Shown here: piece by piece, positions 11,710 to 22,924 of the stretch | How the letters are laid out: each line of letters opens with the position of its first letter | Position numbering within the stretch: the first letter of the stretch is position 1 | NCBI GenBank assembly: GCA_905221605.1 | Contig: CAJNDS010002591.1 | Coordinates: 192,679-256,678 of the forward strand | DNA: 64,000 nt | Source: Symbiodinium natans | Lineage: Eukaryota > Sar > Dinophyceae > Suessiales > Symbiodiniaceae | Direction of reading: 5' to 3' | The notes under the pieces: model-generated | Database searches by the model: none | The model's input: only the letters and a program-made list of their open reading frames with translations | What the model was told of the DNA's origin: nothing | Program-made: the position numbers and the translations under genes

Positions 11710-12027
11710 CTACTGTGGGTCAAGGAACTCCCAAGACTGGTCATGAGACGAAGAGCTCGGACGTTGCTCACCAGGCTGGGCTTCTTGCTGCGTGGAAGAC
11801 GAACTCGCAGCTGTTGAAAGCGTAGCATTCAACCGGTCACGCCTGGCCTGCAATCGCTCACGGATCTCTACCTCTCTATCTGCCAAGACGTCCTCGATGC
11901 GCTCGGCCAGCATGATGATCTGGTCCATACTCAATGTACGAACCCAAATCTCGAAGGCTCTCATCTGCAGGGCCGTGATCCTAGGAGGCGCATCCATTGC
12001 AACATAGTCAGCACTAGCTTGGGCCAC
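11710..12027 (-). CDS. 105-residue helical protein, module unit 2
   Basis: Second copy of the ORF at 10404-10721, with the same predicted peptide. The one base change noted nearby (GAGCTC to GAACTC around 11803) is silent in this frame but changes the overlapping frame. Confidence 0.5.
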   Translation of the reverse strand: MAQASADYVAMDAPPRITALQMRAFEIWVRTLSMDQIIMLAERIEDVLADREVEIRERLQARRDRLNATLSTAASSSSTQQEAQPGEQRPSSSSHDQSWEFLDPQ

Positions 12028-12291
12028 TGCGCTGCAGGCCCGGGATGGGAGAGTCAGTCAAAGGACGGGCTGTCCTTCCGCAACAGCATCACTCCTTCAC
12101 TGCTGGGTGGGTGGGCGGGGCTTTGTATTTTGCTCATCTGACTCTCAGTGCCCTCTCGGGCTGAGCCAAAAATTTCTCACGCATTCCATGGTGAAAAATT
12201 TTCTCTCAAAATAAGGGTTTGTACTCAAGAGTACCAAGCCCTTATTTTGTTCCCAAATTCATCCAGGAATGTATCTTCATCTTCTCGAATA

Positions 12292-13340
12292 TCCCGCGGA
12301 CACGGGGGCGGTTTGCTTCAGCATTGGCTAGACTTTTGTGCCTGAAAGTCTTGAACCCCTTGTGAATTGCAACGATGCCCCAAAAGCTTTGGGACTGCTC
12401 CTCATGTCGACGGACAGGCTTTGAGAGACTTGAAAGGCCATATCCTGGGCAATAGTACCGGTGATGCGGCTCGGCTGTGAAGAGGGCTTGGCTGCTTCGT
12501 GGCTGGGGAGGCTGGGTAGATTCTTGGCGAGCTCTGAGGCTGTGGCCCGAAGGGAGGGGAGTGGCCAGAAAACAAGGCCAGGCCCTTGACGCCGCGGCTC
12601 GAGGTTCGGGGCTTGATTAGGGCTCGTCAGCCTGTCGGCTACGACATTAGTGGTGAGCGGCCTTGGCGTGGCTCGTGCAGCCGGGCGTCCTGGCTTGCTG
12701 GCGCCGGGCAGATCCGAGTTCTGTATGCCTTCGTGCAATACGCGTATGGGTCTGGCGTGCGAGGAGGCGAAGGAGCAAGCTGGGCTGTCAGGGCAGGCAC
12801 GAGCTGTCAGAGCATCTTGGGGCGCATGTCGCCCGCAGGAGAAACGAGGTCGGTGCAGGGGCTGTCGTTCGCGAGGAACGCTGGCTGTGGCTTGGCGCGT
12901 TCATGGCCCAGGCTGCAGGTTGAGATGAGTGCTGGCCCGCTTAAGGCTGCGGCCCAAATCTTCAGGCCAGGAAAAGTTTTGGTTCTTGGCTCGCCTGACG
13001 GTTGCGGGCTGAGGCAGAAGGCGAATATAAGCTCTTGGTGCAGCAACATGCTGAAGGCTAAGATGGAGGCCTGGCCCCCCTTTCACTATACGGCCTGCTT
13101 AAAGCCAAATTGGCTAAGAGTACGGCTTGGTCTTTTGGGGCTGCAACCCTCGGCTTCAGGCCACGTGTGCCACCCTGAAACCCCACGTGCACAGGCAGGA
13201 TGGCCGGGTTGGCGTCGGTAGCTGCGCGCACGGACTTCCGATGCCCTAAAAGCTTGGGACTTCTTCTCATGGTTGAGGGACGGGTTTTGCCGACCTCTCA
13301 AGATGAAGATGCATGAGAAGCGGTAGCAAGTGCCTAGGCA
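12292..13340. repeat. GC-rich block: start, with dispersed satellite fragments
   Basis: GC content rises abruptly at 12292, inside the third 1,306-bp unit. Positions 12325-12430 and 13195-13330 contain pieces of the ~273-bp monomer that is tandem at 16730-18800 (CCCAAAAGCTTTG and GGATGGCCGGGTTGGCGTCG words). Long open frames on both strands here are expected from GC-rich repeats and show no family signature. Confidence 0.6.
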
Positions 13341-13399
13341 TAGATGGCACTGTCGCGGGCAGTGTATGGGCAAGTGCCATCCCGAACCCCAGTCCCCAA

Positions 13400-14340
13400 G
13401 TGCACAGGCAGGATGGCCGCGTTGGCGTCGCGGGCGGCGTGGCTTCAAGCTGAAGGCCAGGATACAGGCTTTGGCCCCCCCCCGAGACTGCGCCCCACTG
13501 GGGGCTGAGGGTTGAGGCTGAGGGCGAAGACGCGGGCTTGTCGTCCTCGAGGCTTCCGCTGAAAGCCGAAGGCTAAAGAAAGAACTGTTTAGCCCCTTCC
13601 TTGAGATTGCCAAGATGAAGGTTTTGGCCGCTCTGAGATTGCGTCTTAACTGGGGACTGCGGGCTGGGGCTGAAGTCGAAGGCGTGGGCTTGTCTGCCTT
13701 GAGGCTGCCGCTCAGGGCCGAAAGCGAAGATAACTGCTTGGGCCCCCTTGAGGTTGCGGCTTCAAGCTGAAGGCCTAAGATAAAAGCTGTGGCCCCCTTG
13801 AGACTGCGGCTCAACGGGGGGCTGTTTGCTGGGGCTGAAGGCGAAGACGCAGGCTTGTATTTTGTGAGGCTTCCCCTTAGAGGCTAAGATCTCTGCTTGG
13901 CCTCCCTTGAGGTTGCGGCTTGCAGGTGAGAGCCAAGATGGAGGCTTCGGCCTTTGTGAAGCTGCGGCTCGACTGTGGGCGGCGAGGTGAGGCTGGCGGC
14001 GAAGATGCAGGCTTGTCTTTGCGAGGCTGCCGTTTAGGGCGCCAGGATAACTTCTTGGCCCGCCCTTGAGGTGGCGGCTACGGCCCCCCTGAAACTGCGG
14101 CTCCGTTGGGGGCTGCGGGCCGAGGCTAGAAGCGAGAATGTGGGCTTGCCCTCCTTGAGGCTCTCGCTTGCAGCCGAAGGCTAAAGGCGGCCAGGACCAT
14201 GGCTTGGGTCCTTAGTCTGCTGTTCAGGCCGAAGGCTGAAAAGAGGTTTTAGCTCGCCTGGGGGCTGCAGGCAGAGGCGAGCGTAAAGGCTTGGGCGCTA
14301 TGGGGCTGCGGCCTGAAGCGGAAGGCTGTAAGATCCCCGT
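13400..14340. repeat. Degenerate GC-rich tandem repeat
   Basis: Variants of CTTGAGGCTGCGGCTTCAAGCTGAAGGC...AAGAT recur every ~70-110 bp, too diverged for a fixed period. A related stretch is at 19470-19760. No gene is supported. Confidence 0.6.
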
Positions 14341-14369
14341 TTGGGGGCCTGTGGGCTCCACTTGGGCAG

Positions 14370-14556
14370 TTCATGGGCAACTCCACCGTGAAGAACTCTG
14401 CCCCGAGGAAGTGAACTGCACCTGGCGAGAGGGGTTGCTAACCCTAGCAAGGTCCTACAGGCGGTTCGTGGGCAACCCCACAGTGAAGAACTCTGCCACG
14501 AGGAAGTGAACTGCACCTGGCGAGAGGGGTTGCTAACCCTAGCAAGGTCCTACAGG
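14370..14556. repeat. 95-bp tandem duplication
   Basis: GTGAAGAACTCTGCC...GAGGAAGTGAACTGCACCTGGCGAGAGGGG...GTCCTACAGGC occurs twice at 95-bp spacing, starting near 14388 and 14483. A third diverged copy is at about 15122-15215. Confidence 0.85.
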
Positions 14557-15389
14557 CAAAGAAAAAACACACGGGCAGTTGTTTGTGACAGTCAAACCCA
14601 CGCGGGACCTGCACAAAGACATGTGGAGGTCACTGAAGGCCGTGCGCGTGGCTGTGCTGGCTAGGCGTTCCCAAATGCTATAGGCCATCCGTGGCGTAGG
14701 CAGGTAGGCAGCATATGAGGCGGGCCAACAGTTTACGGACCCGCAGGGCAGGTGCAGACGTGGGCGTGAGTCAGGCCCAAACGCGTCTGGGGATGTGGCT
14801 GTTGGCAAACCCAAGCCGTGCGCCTGCGAGGAAGGTGCCTGGCCTTGGCGCTTGTGGACCATATTGGCTGAAACCTGCCCATGTTACGCGCGGGCATGTT
14901 TGGCCTCTTGCGCAGATTCTTTCCGAGGCCAAGGCAAGGGCTGTTGGCGTGGCCAGGGCAGGGCCAGAAGGCTTTACCTGACAGGGGGCTTGTGTGAGGG
15001 CTGGGAAAGCTGATACTTGGGCAAGCTCAAGGGCAAGGGACGTGGCTACTTGTGGCAAGTCTGCCACAGGACGTGAGCATTTGGGCAGACTGGTGGCGAG
15101 TAGGCATGCAAGGCAGCATGTGTTCGTGGGCAGGGTTACCCTGAGGAACTCCACGACGATGTTGTGGGATGTACCTGGCGAGCGGGGCAGCTAATCCTAG
15201 AGATGTCACAGCTAGGTCAAGGCAAGGGGAACACACGGGCAGTCGTACTTTGCGGTGTGCCCTGAAGACGCGCGGTCCTGTGGACGTACTGACGGCTTTG
15301 CTGGGCTGGGACAGTCCCAACAACAACAGGCCATCCGACCTGCGATGTGTTTCTTCCCGACGAACGAGGAGAAGGCTCTGCGGGCACTG

Positions 15390-15625
15390 GCTGGCCGACC
15401 TGGGCGGTAGCTGAAGGCTAGCCGACCAGGGCGGGTCGGCGTACCCGTGGCTGTCCCGTGACGACCTGAGGCGGGGCCGTTGTGGGCACTGGCTGGCCGA
15501 CCTGGGCGGTGGCTGAAGGCTGGCCGACCTGGGCGGTGGCTGATGGCTGACCTAGGCGGTGGCTGAAATCTGGCCGACCTGGGCGGTGGCTGATGGCTGG
15601 CCGACCTGGGCGGCGGTTGATGGCA
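15390..15625. repeat. ~30-bp minisatellite
   Basis: At least six copies of GGCCGACCTGGGCGGTGGCT with short linkers. The Pro/Arg-rich minus-strand frame across it is a repeat product. Confidence 0.85.
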
Positions 15626-15879
15626 AGGCGGTCTGCACCGACTGGGCGTCGGCGGCAGGCGGGCCCTGTGCAGGGACGGGACTGCCGAGTGCAGGCGCTC
15701 ACGAGCTTTTGGGCCCAATTGCATAATATGCAAAGTTCCAGCTTGATGGTGCCGACTGCCTGCGGTAAAGCAGTCACTGTAGGCTGCGCGGGGCTGGGCC
15801 AGCCCCAAAACACTGAGAAACATCCGAGGCGGATGTGCTTAGGAGAAGGCGGAGTCTTCCGACTCAGGGGAGGCAGCTG

Positions 15880-16460
15880 GGCAGAACTCCAGCGTGAGTC
15901 CGAGGCGGACCACCAGTCTATGACACGCAGGGCATGTCTAAATGTGGGCGTGGGGCGAACCCAATGGCATCTGAGCGCACCGCTGTTGTCAAGCAAAATT
16001 TGTGTCTAGAGCCAGGCACGCAGACGTAGGCGGCTGGGCAGAGTTCCAGCGTAAGTCCGAGGCGGACCAGTAGTCTGTGACACGCAAGGAATGTCCATGC
16101 GTGGACATAAGATAAGCCCGGCGGCAGGGGCAATGCGCTTGGCATAGGCGGCTGGGCAAGTCCCAGCGTGAGTCCGAGGCAGACCACGAGTCTATGACAT
16201 GCAGAGCATGTCTAGACGTGGGCCTAAGAACAAGCCCGGCGAGAACAAGCAGCGCGCTGCAAGAAGAAACAGTGGCAGGGCTTTTGCGGTGAGGCATGAG
16301 CAATAAGTAGGCAGCTGGGAAAAAACTCCAGCGTGAGTCCGAGGCGGACCATCAATCCTTGCAAGGAAGAGCGGGATCTTCGATTCAGGCACAGGCGGCA
16401 GGCGGCTGGGCAAGGCTCCAGTGTAGGTCCGAGGCGGACCACGTAACTATCACATGCAGA
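15880..16460. repeat. ~115-170-bp repeat with GTCCGAGGCGGACC core
   Basis: Five copies of CAGCGTGAGTCCGAGGCGGA followed by variants of CATGCAGAGCATGTCTAGACGTGG. The core GTCCG-AGG-CGGAC is itself a short palindrome. A single related copy is near 20648. Confidence 0.75.
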
Positions 16461-16729
16461 GCATGTCAATACGTGGGCCTGATATAGGCCCGGCGAAACA
16501 AGCAGCGCGCTTGCGCCAGTGCATGCCATTTCCTTGTGGGGGATTCGCTGCAGCGGGGGTCTGGGCATCCCTTGCTGCCCAGATCGCACGCTGGGCCCTG
16601 TGAGTCCCTCGGAGGCCAATGCCTAAGTCTGTCTGTGCATTTCGCAAGATGTCAGAATTGGCGCACGCAGGCCTCTTCAGGGCAAAGGGACGAGCTTGAC
16701 CGCATCTCTCTAGGCAAAAATGCATGATG
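16461..16729. other. GC-rich spacer, no gene seen
   Basis: Between two satellites. No recognisable coding or repeat signal apart from short shared words with the flanking arrays. Confidence 0.4.
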
Positions 16730-18800
16730 CCTAGGCATGGATGGCATTGGCCGCGCGCCATCCTAGACCCCCAAGAATTCAGGCGGGGTGGCCGGGCTGG
16801 CGTCGCGAGCTGCGCACACAGACGCGAGAGCGGTTTTCATAGGCATTGGCTGGACCTTCGTGCCTGACATTTTTTGAGGTTCTTGTGGATTGCGCCGGAG
16901 CCCCAAAAGTTTTAGGACTTCTCTTCATGGTCAAGGGGCGGGCTTGACCAAAACTCTCAAGGCGAAAAAAGCATGAGAAGTGGTAGGCTAGCACATAAGC
17001 ATACATTGGCATTGTCGCTGGCAGCGTATGGGCATGAGCTCTCCTCAGCCCCTAAAAGTCAGGCTGGAAGGCCAGGCAACCGACGTGAGGCGGTTTTCTT
17101 AGGCATAGGCTGGACTTTGGTGCTTGACAGTTTTGAAGTCCTTGTGTTTTGCACAGATGCCCCAAAAGCTTTGAAGCTTCTCCGCACGTTCAGGGGACGG
17201 GCTTCACCGCGTGTCAAGGCGACAATGCATGAGAAGCGGTAGCCGAAAACCTAGGCATGGAAGGCATTGTCGAGGGCAGCGTGTGGGAGTGTGCCATCCT
17301 AAACCCCGGGGAGCTCAGGCAGGATGGCCAGGCTGGCGTCGCGAGCTGCGCACGGACGTGAGGGCAGATTTCCTAGAAATCGGCTGGACTTCGTGCCTGA
17401 AAGATTTGAAGTCCTTGTGAGTTGCACCGATGCCCGAAAAGCTTTGAGGCTTCTTCTCATGGTCAGGGGACGGGCTTGACCACTCTCAAGGCGAAAAAAC
17501 TCGAGAAGTAGTAGCCTATACATGGGCATGGATGGCAGTGTTGCGGGCGGGCGTGGGCGCGTGTCATCCTAAACCCTCAAGAACTCAGGCAGGATGGCCG
17601 GGCTGGATTCACGAGCGGCGCGCGCGGACGTGAGGGCGGTTTGCTTAGGCCTTGACTGGACTTTCGTGCCTGAAAGTTTTGAAGTCCTTGTGTTTTGCAC
17701 CGATGCCCCAAAAGCTTTGAAGCTTCTCCGCATGTTCAGGGGACGGGCTTCACCGCGTGTCAAGGCGAAAATGCATGAGAAGCGGTAGCCAAAAACCTCG
17801 GCATGGAAGGCATTGTCGCGGGCAGCGTGTGGGAGTGTGCCATCCTAAACCCCGGGGAGCTCAGGCAGGATGGCCAGGCTGGCGTCGCGAGCTGCGCACG
17901 GACGTGAGGGCAGATTTCCTAGAAATCGGCTGGACTTCGTGCCTGAAAGATTTGAAGTCCTTGTGAGTTGCACCGATGCCCGAAAAGCTTTGAGGCTTCT
18001 TCTCATGGTCAGGGGACGGGCTTGACCACTCTCAAGGCGAAAAAACTCGAGAAGTAGTAGCCTATACATGGGCATGGATGGCAGTGTTGCGGGCGGGCGT
18101 GGGCGCGTGTCATCCTAAACCCTCAAGAACTCAGGCAGGATGGCCGGGCTGGATTCACGAGCGGCGCGCGCGGACGTGAGGGCGGTTTGCTTAGGCCTTG
18201 ACTGGACTTTCGTGCCTGAAAGTTTTGAAGTCCTTGTGTTTTGCACCGATGCCCCAAAAGCTTTGAAGCTTCTCCGCATGTTCAGGGGACGGGCTTCACC
18301 GCGTGTCAAGGCGAAAATGCATGAGAAGCGGTAGCCAAAAACCTAGGCATGGAAGGCATTGTCGCGGGCAGCGTGTGGGAGTGTGCCATTTTAAACCCCT
18401 AGGAGCTCAAGCAGGATGGCCAGGCTGGCGTCGGGGGCTGCGCACACGGACGCGAGGGCAAATTTCCTGTTAAGGCAGTTTTTTCCTAAGCAGTGGCTGG
18501 ACCATTTGGGCCTGAAGTTTTGAAGCTGCTAGTGACTGCACCGATGTCTCAAAAGGTTTGAGACTTCACCTCATGGCCAAAGGATGGGCGTCGATGCTCA
18601 GGAGTGGTAGCAAAAAACATAGGCACACATGGCATCGCTGTGCACCGCGTGTGGGCAGTGTCATCCTAAACCCCCAATAACTCAGGCAACATGGCCGGGC
18701 TGGCGTCGCGAGCTGCGCACACGGACGCTAGGGCGATATTCCTAAGCAGTAGCTGGACCATTGGCGCCTGAAAGTTTTGTGGCTTCTTGTATTTGGCAGA
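16730..18800. repeat. ~273-bp satellite with a 546-bp higher-order dimer
   Basis: Monomers marked by AGGATGGCC(A/G)GGCTGG begin near 16784, 17062, 17321, 17591, 17867, 18137, 18413 and 18688 (spacing 259-278 bp). The dimer starting at 17321 is repeated almost exactly at 17867 (546 bp), so alternate monomers are more alike than neighbours. Short frames repeated at 546-bp intervals are products of the array. Confidence 0.85.
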
Positions 18801-20491
18801 CGCCTCAAGAGTTTTGAGACTCCGCCTCATGCTCAAGGGACGGGCTTCGAGCGATGCATTCCGAAGGCCATTTCCTGGGCTAGAGTTCACCAGTTCTCCA
18901 AAGTTTCCCTCCTGCGCTCCTGCCCGTTGCATAGATGTCTCAAGGGCTTTGAGACTTTTCCTCACTGCCAAGGGGGGCATCGCGCGTGCAGCTAAAACGG
19001 GGCCACTCCTTAGGCTGGAGGCGCCATTTCCCCAAAGGCGTTTCAGGCTCAGGGCTGTGAATGGGGCTTGGCTGCGGAGGCAGGGTATTGGCGAGTTCGC
19101 CCAGGCATACATCGTAGGCTGTGTGCCTGCAAGGTCAATAAGAAGGCTTAGCTTCCTGGCGCGCTCGATTTCTGGGAGTCCTAGTCCTGCCCTGCTGGCT
19201 GTTGAGGAGCATACCTAGGGCAGGATTTTGCATGAAAAGCAAGGCCAACGCAGGCAGAAACAGCATTGCTGGTGCTTTGTTGTGCCTGCGTGTCATTTTA
19301 TCCCTGAAGGCAGCGCGCTCGATGTCTGGGAGCCTTGGCACTGTCAGGCTGACTTATGGGCACCATCCCTGGGGGAGAGATTCTGCTTGAAAAATGTAGG
19401 CAGACGCAGGCAGAAACGGCGTTGCTGCGTGCTTTGTGGCTGCGTGTGATTTTGAAACCCCGAGGGGTGCTATGGGCTGCGGCCTGAAGCTGAAGGCCGA
19501 GATAACAGCCTGAGTTGCTTGAATAGCAGTGGCTTGGGGCCGAAGGCGGAAATCAAAGGGTTTGGCTGGCCCGTAGGCCTCGGGCTGAGGCTCGAGGCTA
19601 GATCTTGCCCCCCTTGACGCTGTGGCCTAAAGCTGGCGGCTAGCGTAGCAGCTTTGGCCTCCTTTGAGGCCTCGTCCCAAGGCCGCAGACTGTGATGAAG
19701 GCTGGCTTGGCTGGAGGCTGCGGGCGAAGAAAAGGCGCGGGCCCCCTTAGGCTGCAGCATAGAAAGCGCGGCCACCCTTGCGGCTTTGGTGGCGTGTGCC
19801 AGCGCTTCATCCCGAACCCCTATAAGTTAAGCAAACAAGGGGGGCATGGGGGGGGGAGGCTGCCATCACATGCTGCGTGCGCAGGTGCTGGACCTAGTTG
19901 CGGCTTGTGCAATTTTACGCAACTTCCCTGTTTTGATTATTGGGAAGAGCTTGCTTGTCATCGCGCAGAGATTTTTAGGCGAGGGCCTGCAGCTCATAGC
20001 AGGGTGGCAACGCTGGAGCACGGAGGGGCACTCGGCGAGGCGGCGTTGCAAGAGGGCAATGCCGAAACCCAAGCTGAGGAGGCAGGGCCTGTGTGCACGC
20101 TCCAGTCTTTAGAGCCTCGGTGTTGGCAGGTCTAGCTTTGAGGGGTATCACCTGAAGGAAGGCCTGCGGGAGTGCCACTCCCCAAATAGGGCTTAGAGTT
20201 GTCCTCCACGCGGTCGTTCTCGTTGTTGGTGATGCTGAGGTAGTCGTCGCGAGCACCTGGCGGGAGGGTAGGGGCAGAAATTATGGCCTGCGTATGTTAC
20301 GCGGCAAAAGGCTGAGATCACAAGCTCTGCGCTTGTGTGAAAAATTCACGCTGAAATCGGCCCCGATGGGGCTGCGGCCGCAGGACCAACGCAGAGGGGC
20401 TGGGTAGGTTTCGCTCATCTTGGGCAGGAGATGCTCGCAAGCATCCTGGGCGTATGAGTTATCTCCAACATAGCTGTTATTCTGGCGTGGG
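18801..20491. other. GC-rich sequence, no supported gene
   Basis: Contains diverged satellite pieces (18930-19090), a local duplication (GCAGGCAGAAACAGC near 19251 and again near 19410), and a stretch at 19470-19760 related to 13400-14340. Open frames are long only because of GC content. Confidence 0.5.
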
Positions 20492-21298
20492 CTAGGCAGG
20501 CGTCGGGGAGGCATGTCGCGTAGGACTGCTCAACTGAGACGCTTGCACAATCATCCGAGGTGGATGGGCTATCTCAGTGGCCGAGGCAGGGCAGGCTGCG
20601 GGAGGCTGGCCTGGATCTGAAATTAGGCCTTGGCAGCGGGGCAATATACCCGCGGGGTCCGAGGAGGACCACCAGGCAATGATAGTAGAGTGTGTCTGGC
20701 GCTGGGTAGGCCGGCCCAACATGGCGGCGGGGTTAAGACACACCAAGAGCTCTTGCATGAGGCGATGGTCGGCCCACATGGACCTCCATTGCGCAGGCAC
20801 GGGCAGCAGGTCACGAGGCTCGTTGGGCGTGTCGGCCGACCTGGCTGCACCCGGCTGGGGCGAAGGTGGCAGCGTCTCTGTTGAAGGCATGAAGTCGTCA
20901 GGCGCAGAAGGCGAGTCTGAGGCTCCAAGAGGAGTAGGACGCTTAGCTTCAACAAAGTGTTCGGCGGGGCCCATAGGCTCGTCCAATGTAGTAGTCGAGC
21001 TGGAGGCTCCAAGAGGAGTGGATCTCGTAACTCCAAGATGGGGCTCGGATGGGCCCGTGTGCGCATCCATTGTAGTAGGCAAATCAAAAGCTCCAAGAGG
21101 AGTGTGTCTCGCAGCTCCCGAAGCAGAGGCCTCTGCAGTAGGCGTAGAGTGGTCATCTCGGGCAGGATGTGCAAAGAGGGCCAGTCTCCCCTCATACATG
21201 TAGACCAGCTGTTCCCAAGTGCCGACGTAGTCGTGACGCCCATCATCAAAGGCACTGCGAACCTCTGTGCGGATGGGCATGCTTGCGCGATAGGCCAT
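20492..21298 (-). CDS. Hypothetical 268-residue protein with 28-residue repeats
   Basis: Not recognised. The ORF begins at an ATG with MAYRASMPIRTEVRSAFDDG. It then has at least three copies of a 28-residue repeat starting TPLGA (84-bp DNA period, near 20922, 21006 and 21090). The repeat period is a multiple of three and the frame stays open, which permits but does not prove coding. It sits just downstream, on the same strand, of the decayed methyltransferase segment. It contains no reverse-transcriptase motif. Confidence 0.3.
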   Translation of the reverse strand: MAYRASMPIRTEVRSAFDDGRHDYVGTWEQLVYMYEGRLALFAHPARDDHSTPTAEASASGAARHTPLGAFDLPTTMDAHTGPSEPHLGVTRSTPLGASSSTTTLDEPMGPAEHFVEAKRPTPLGASDSPSAPDDFMPSTETLPPSPQPGAARSADTPNEPRDLLPVPAQWRSMWADHRLMQELLVCLNPAAMLGRPTQRQTHSTIIAWWSSSDPAGILPRCQGLISDPGQPPAACPASATEIAHPPRMIVQASQLSSPTRHASPTPA

Positions 21299-21410
21299 GG
21301 CAGGGAAGGCAGGCTACGAAACACCGGGGATACAGGGCCTGGAGGCTCTAGAAAGCACTAAGAGCGTAGAAGGCCTTGACCGAAGAAAAGCTGAAGGCCC
21401 CACCTAGGGG

Positions 21411-22756
21411 TTAGGTCAAGGCCAGCTGTGAGCCAGAGATGCTCCAGCTGTGCAGGGCATGCTTAGGCAAACGGCAAATGGCGGTGCATGATTCACTTGT
21501 GGGAAAACACACGGGAACAAAAACCCGAAGCGTCCAGGGAACAGATACGTATACCTCGTGGTCCTCCGACAGGGGGCTGATCAGAACTTCCTGAGATGCG
21601 GGCAGCCACTGCGGCCGTCGGCAGAGGGCTGTCGCTGGGTGCCATCCCTTGCTGGCCAGCAAGTTCGTTGTCCTGGATTTGAATTGAGCCTTGAATTCAG
21701 GTACAAGCTTCTGGGCTGCTGCTCGTTTGGTTCGGTTGCCTGCAGTCAACGAAGCCATTGAAGGCAGGCTACTCTTCGACTGGACAGTCTGCTGGGGCGC
21801 AGGCAACAAACCCTGTTTGAGCAGGGCTCCTATTGCGCACTGGGCAGCCGCCTTGCAGAATCCGCTTGGATGCAGAGTCTCCTCGAATCCATGCGTGATC
21901 CCATGCTCGTCATGATCATGTTCTCCGTCACACTCACGGGCGAGTGCATCAAACTCCCCAGTGTTCGCTGCCAATGCCATGCGCCTTCTATGTCCAGCAC
22001 CGAACATGCACGCATGACTCTCAAGCACCTTGGTGCATCCCATGCTCAAGACGCCAACCATTTCCTGGCCGAACCACATCCAACTGCGGTACGGGTTTTG
22101 TATGACGCACATGATGCCCAGGCTGCAGCACAATTGCCAGACTGTCGCACTGAAGCCGAAAAGCTGATTTGCTGCTTGGACCCTACACAGTTCGTCCTCC
22201 GTCAAAGTCGGCAAACCTTCCGGGTGCCGAGCATCCCTAAGAGGTGCTGAGTTCTGGGGCCCCGGCAGCTCCCTTGCCCTCTAGTACCAAGGGGGGGTGT
22301 CATCCACACCAGAGCCAAGCCTGGTGATTTGATCCACCTAAGGATCATGCTCTGGCATTGCGGTTTGAGCATGTCAAGTCGAAGCACCTTCGCCTTGCGG
22401 TCATGCCGCAAAGAGGATTCTACACCAAAGCTCTTGGTAAGGCCAGCTGCCACCATAGCGGCGGTAATCCCAGCAGAGCCCGCGAACAACTCCAGGCACC
22501 AAAAGTCCTGCATGTGCTTCGTGCCCGACGGCGGGCTCCCACACTGCAAGTGTGTCGCGTCGCTGGCTGATGGCGGATCAACAGACAAGTGGTCTGATGT
22601 TGCCAAACTAGCCACCGCAGTATCGCTGATTTGAACTACAGAGCTCTCCTCATTGGAGGCTGAAAAGTGATTGGGAAAAAAACTGTTCGCTGCACCCTCA
22701 TGTAAGCTCCAGTCGGGTGCCTCTCCAACACTTGAGTTGGTCGAAGTGTGACACAT
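21411..22756 (-). pseudogene. SAM-dependent DNA methyltransferase-like domain of a retroelement, frameshifted
   Basis: The first segment (22756-22202) carries a SAM-binding motif LELFAGSAGIT at its residues 88-98 and a motif-IV-like TPPLGT at 153-158. C5-cytosine methyltransferases have Cys after the two prolines; here it is Leu. The frame then breaks near 22230 and resumes in another frame (22214-21411) with the continuation of the domain, including QNPYRSW, comparable to the ENP/ENV region of such enzymes. Order and spacing match methyltransferase-like modules of dinoflagellate retroelements as I know them. Frameshift plus Leu substitution suggest it is inactive. No reverse transcriptase follows. 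Confidence 0.6.
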
Positions 22757-22924
22757 CGAATCAAAAACCGCAGGTTTGTCTGAGTCAAAATTCGCAGCTT
22801 TGTCTGAGGCGCTGACAACCGGCAGGGCCTGCGCACTCCACTGCTGTCCCCTGGTCGGGAGGCTGCCATCGCTCTCCGACGCCGAAGCGTCATCATCCGC
22901 GACAGCAGGAAGCCTGATCGCCCC

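Larger units (their letters stand above)
9629..12291. mobile_element. Tandem 1,306-bp module: two full units and a 51-bp stub
   Basis: Units start at 9629, 10935 and 12241 (CTTATTTTGTTCCCAAATTC), an exact 1,306-bp period with only a handful of substitutions between copies. The third unit is cut after about 51 bp by foreign GC-rich DNA. Its last ~128 bp reappear at 29631-29758. Near the right end each unit has the near-palindrome GTACTCAAGAGTAC and inverted words around AAAATTT/AAATTTT. Each unit encodes two minus-strand ORFs listed separately. Both outer edges of the array coincide with unit boundaries, so the unit behaves as a discrete module. The class of element is unknown. Confidence 0.8.

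Noticed and set aside
15880-16460. Possible CRISPR array (similar-sized repeats with spacers)
   Set aside because: Repeats are long and variable, spacing is irregular and spacers are related to each other. The genome is eukaryotic.
12586-16619. Many 100-240-residue frames in GC-rich DNA on both strands
   Set aside because: Long frames are expected at this GC content, they overlap on opposite strands, and they follow repeat periods.
16973-18334. Repeated 64-76-residue frames
   Set aside because: They recur at exactly 546 bp with the satellite dimer. No start or family evidence.
20492-21411. Reverse transcriptase expected after the methyltransferase
   Set aside because: No YxDD-type motif or RT-like stretch is visible in any frame here or elsewhere in the GC-rich block.
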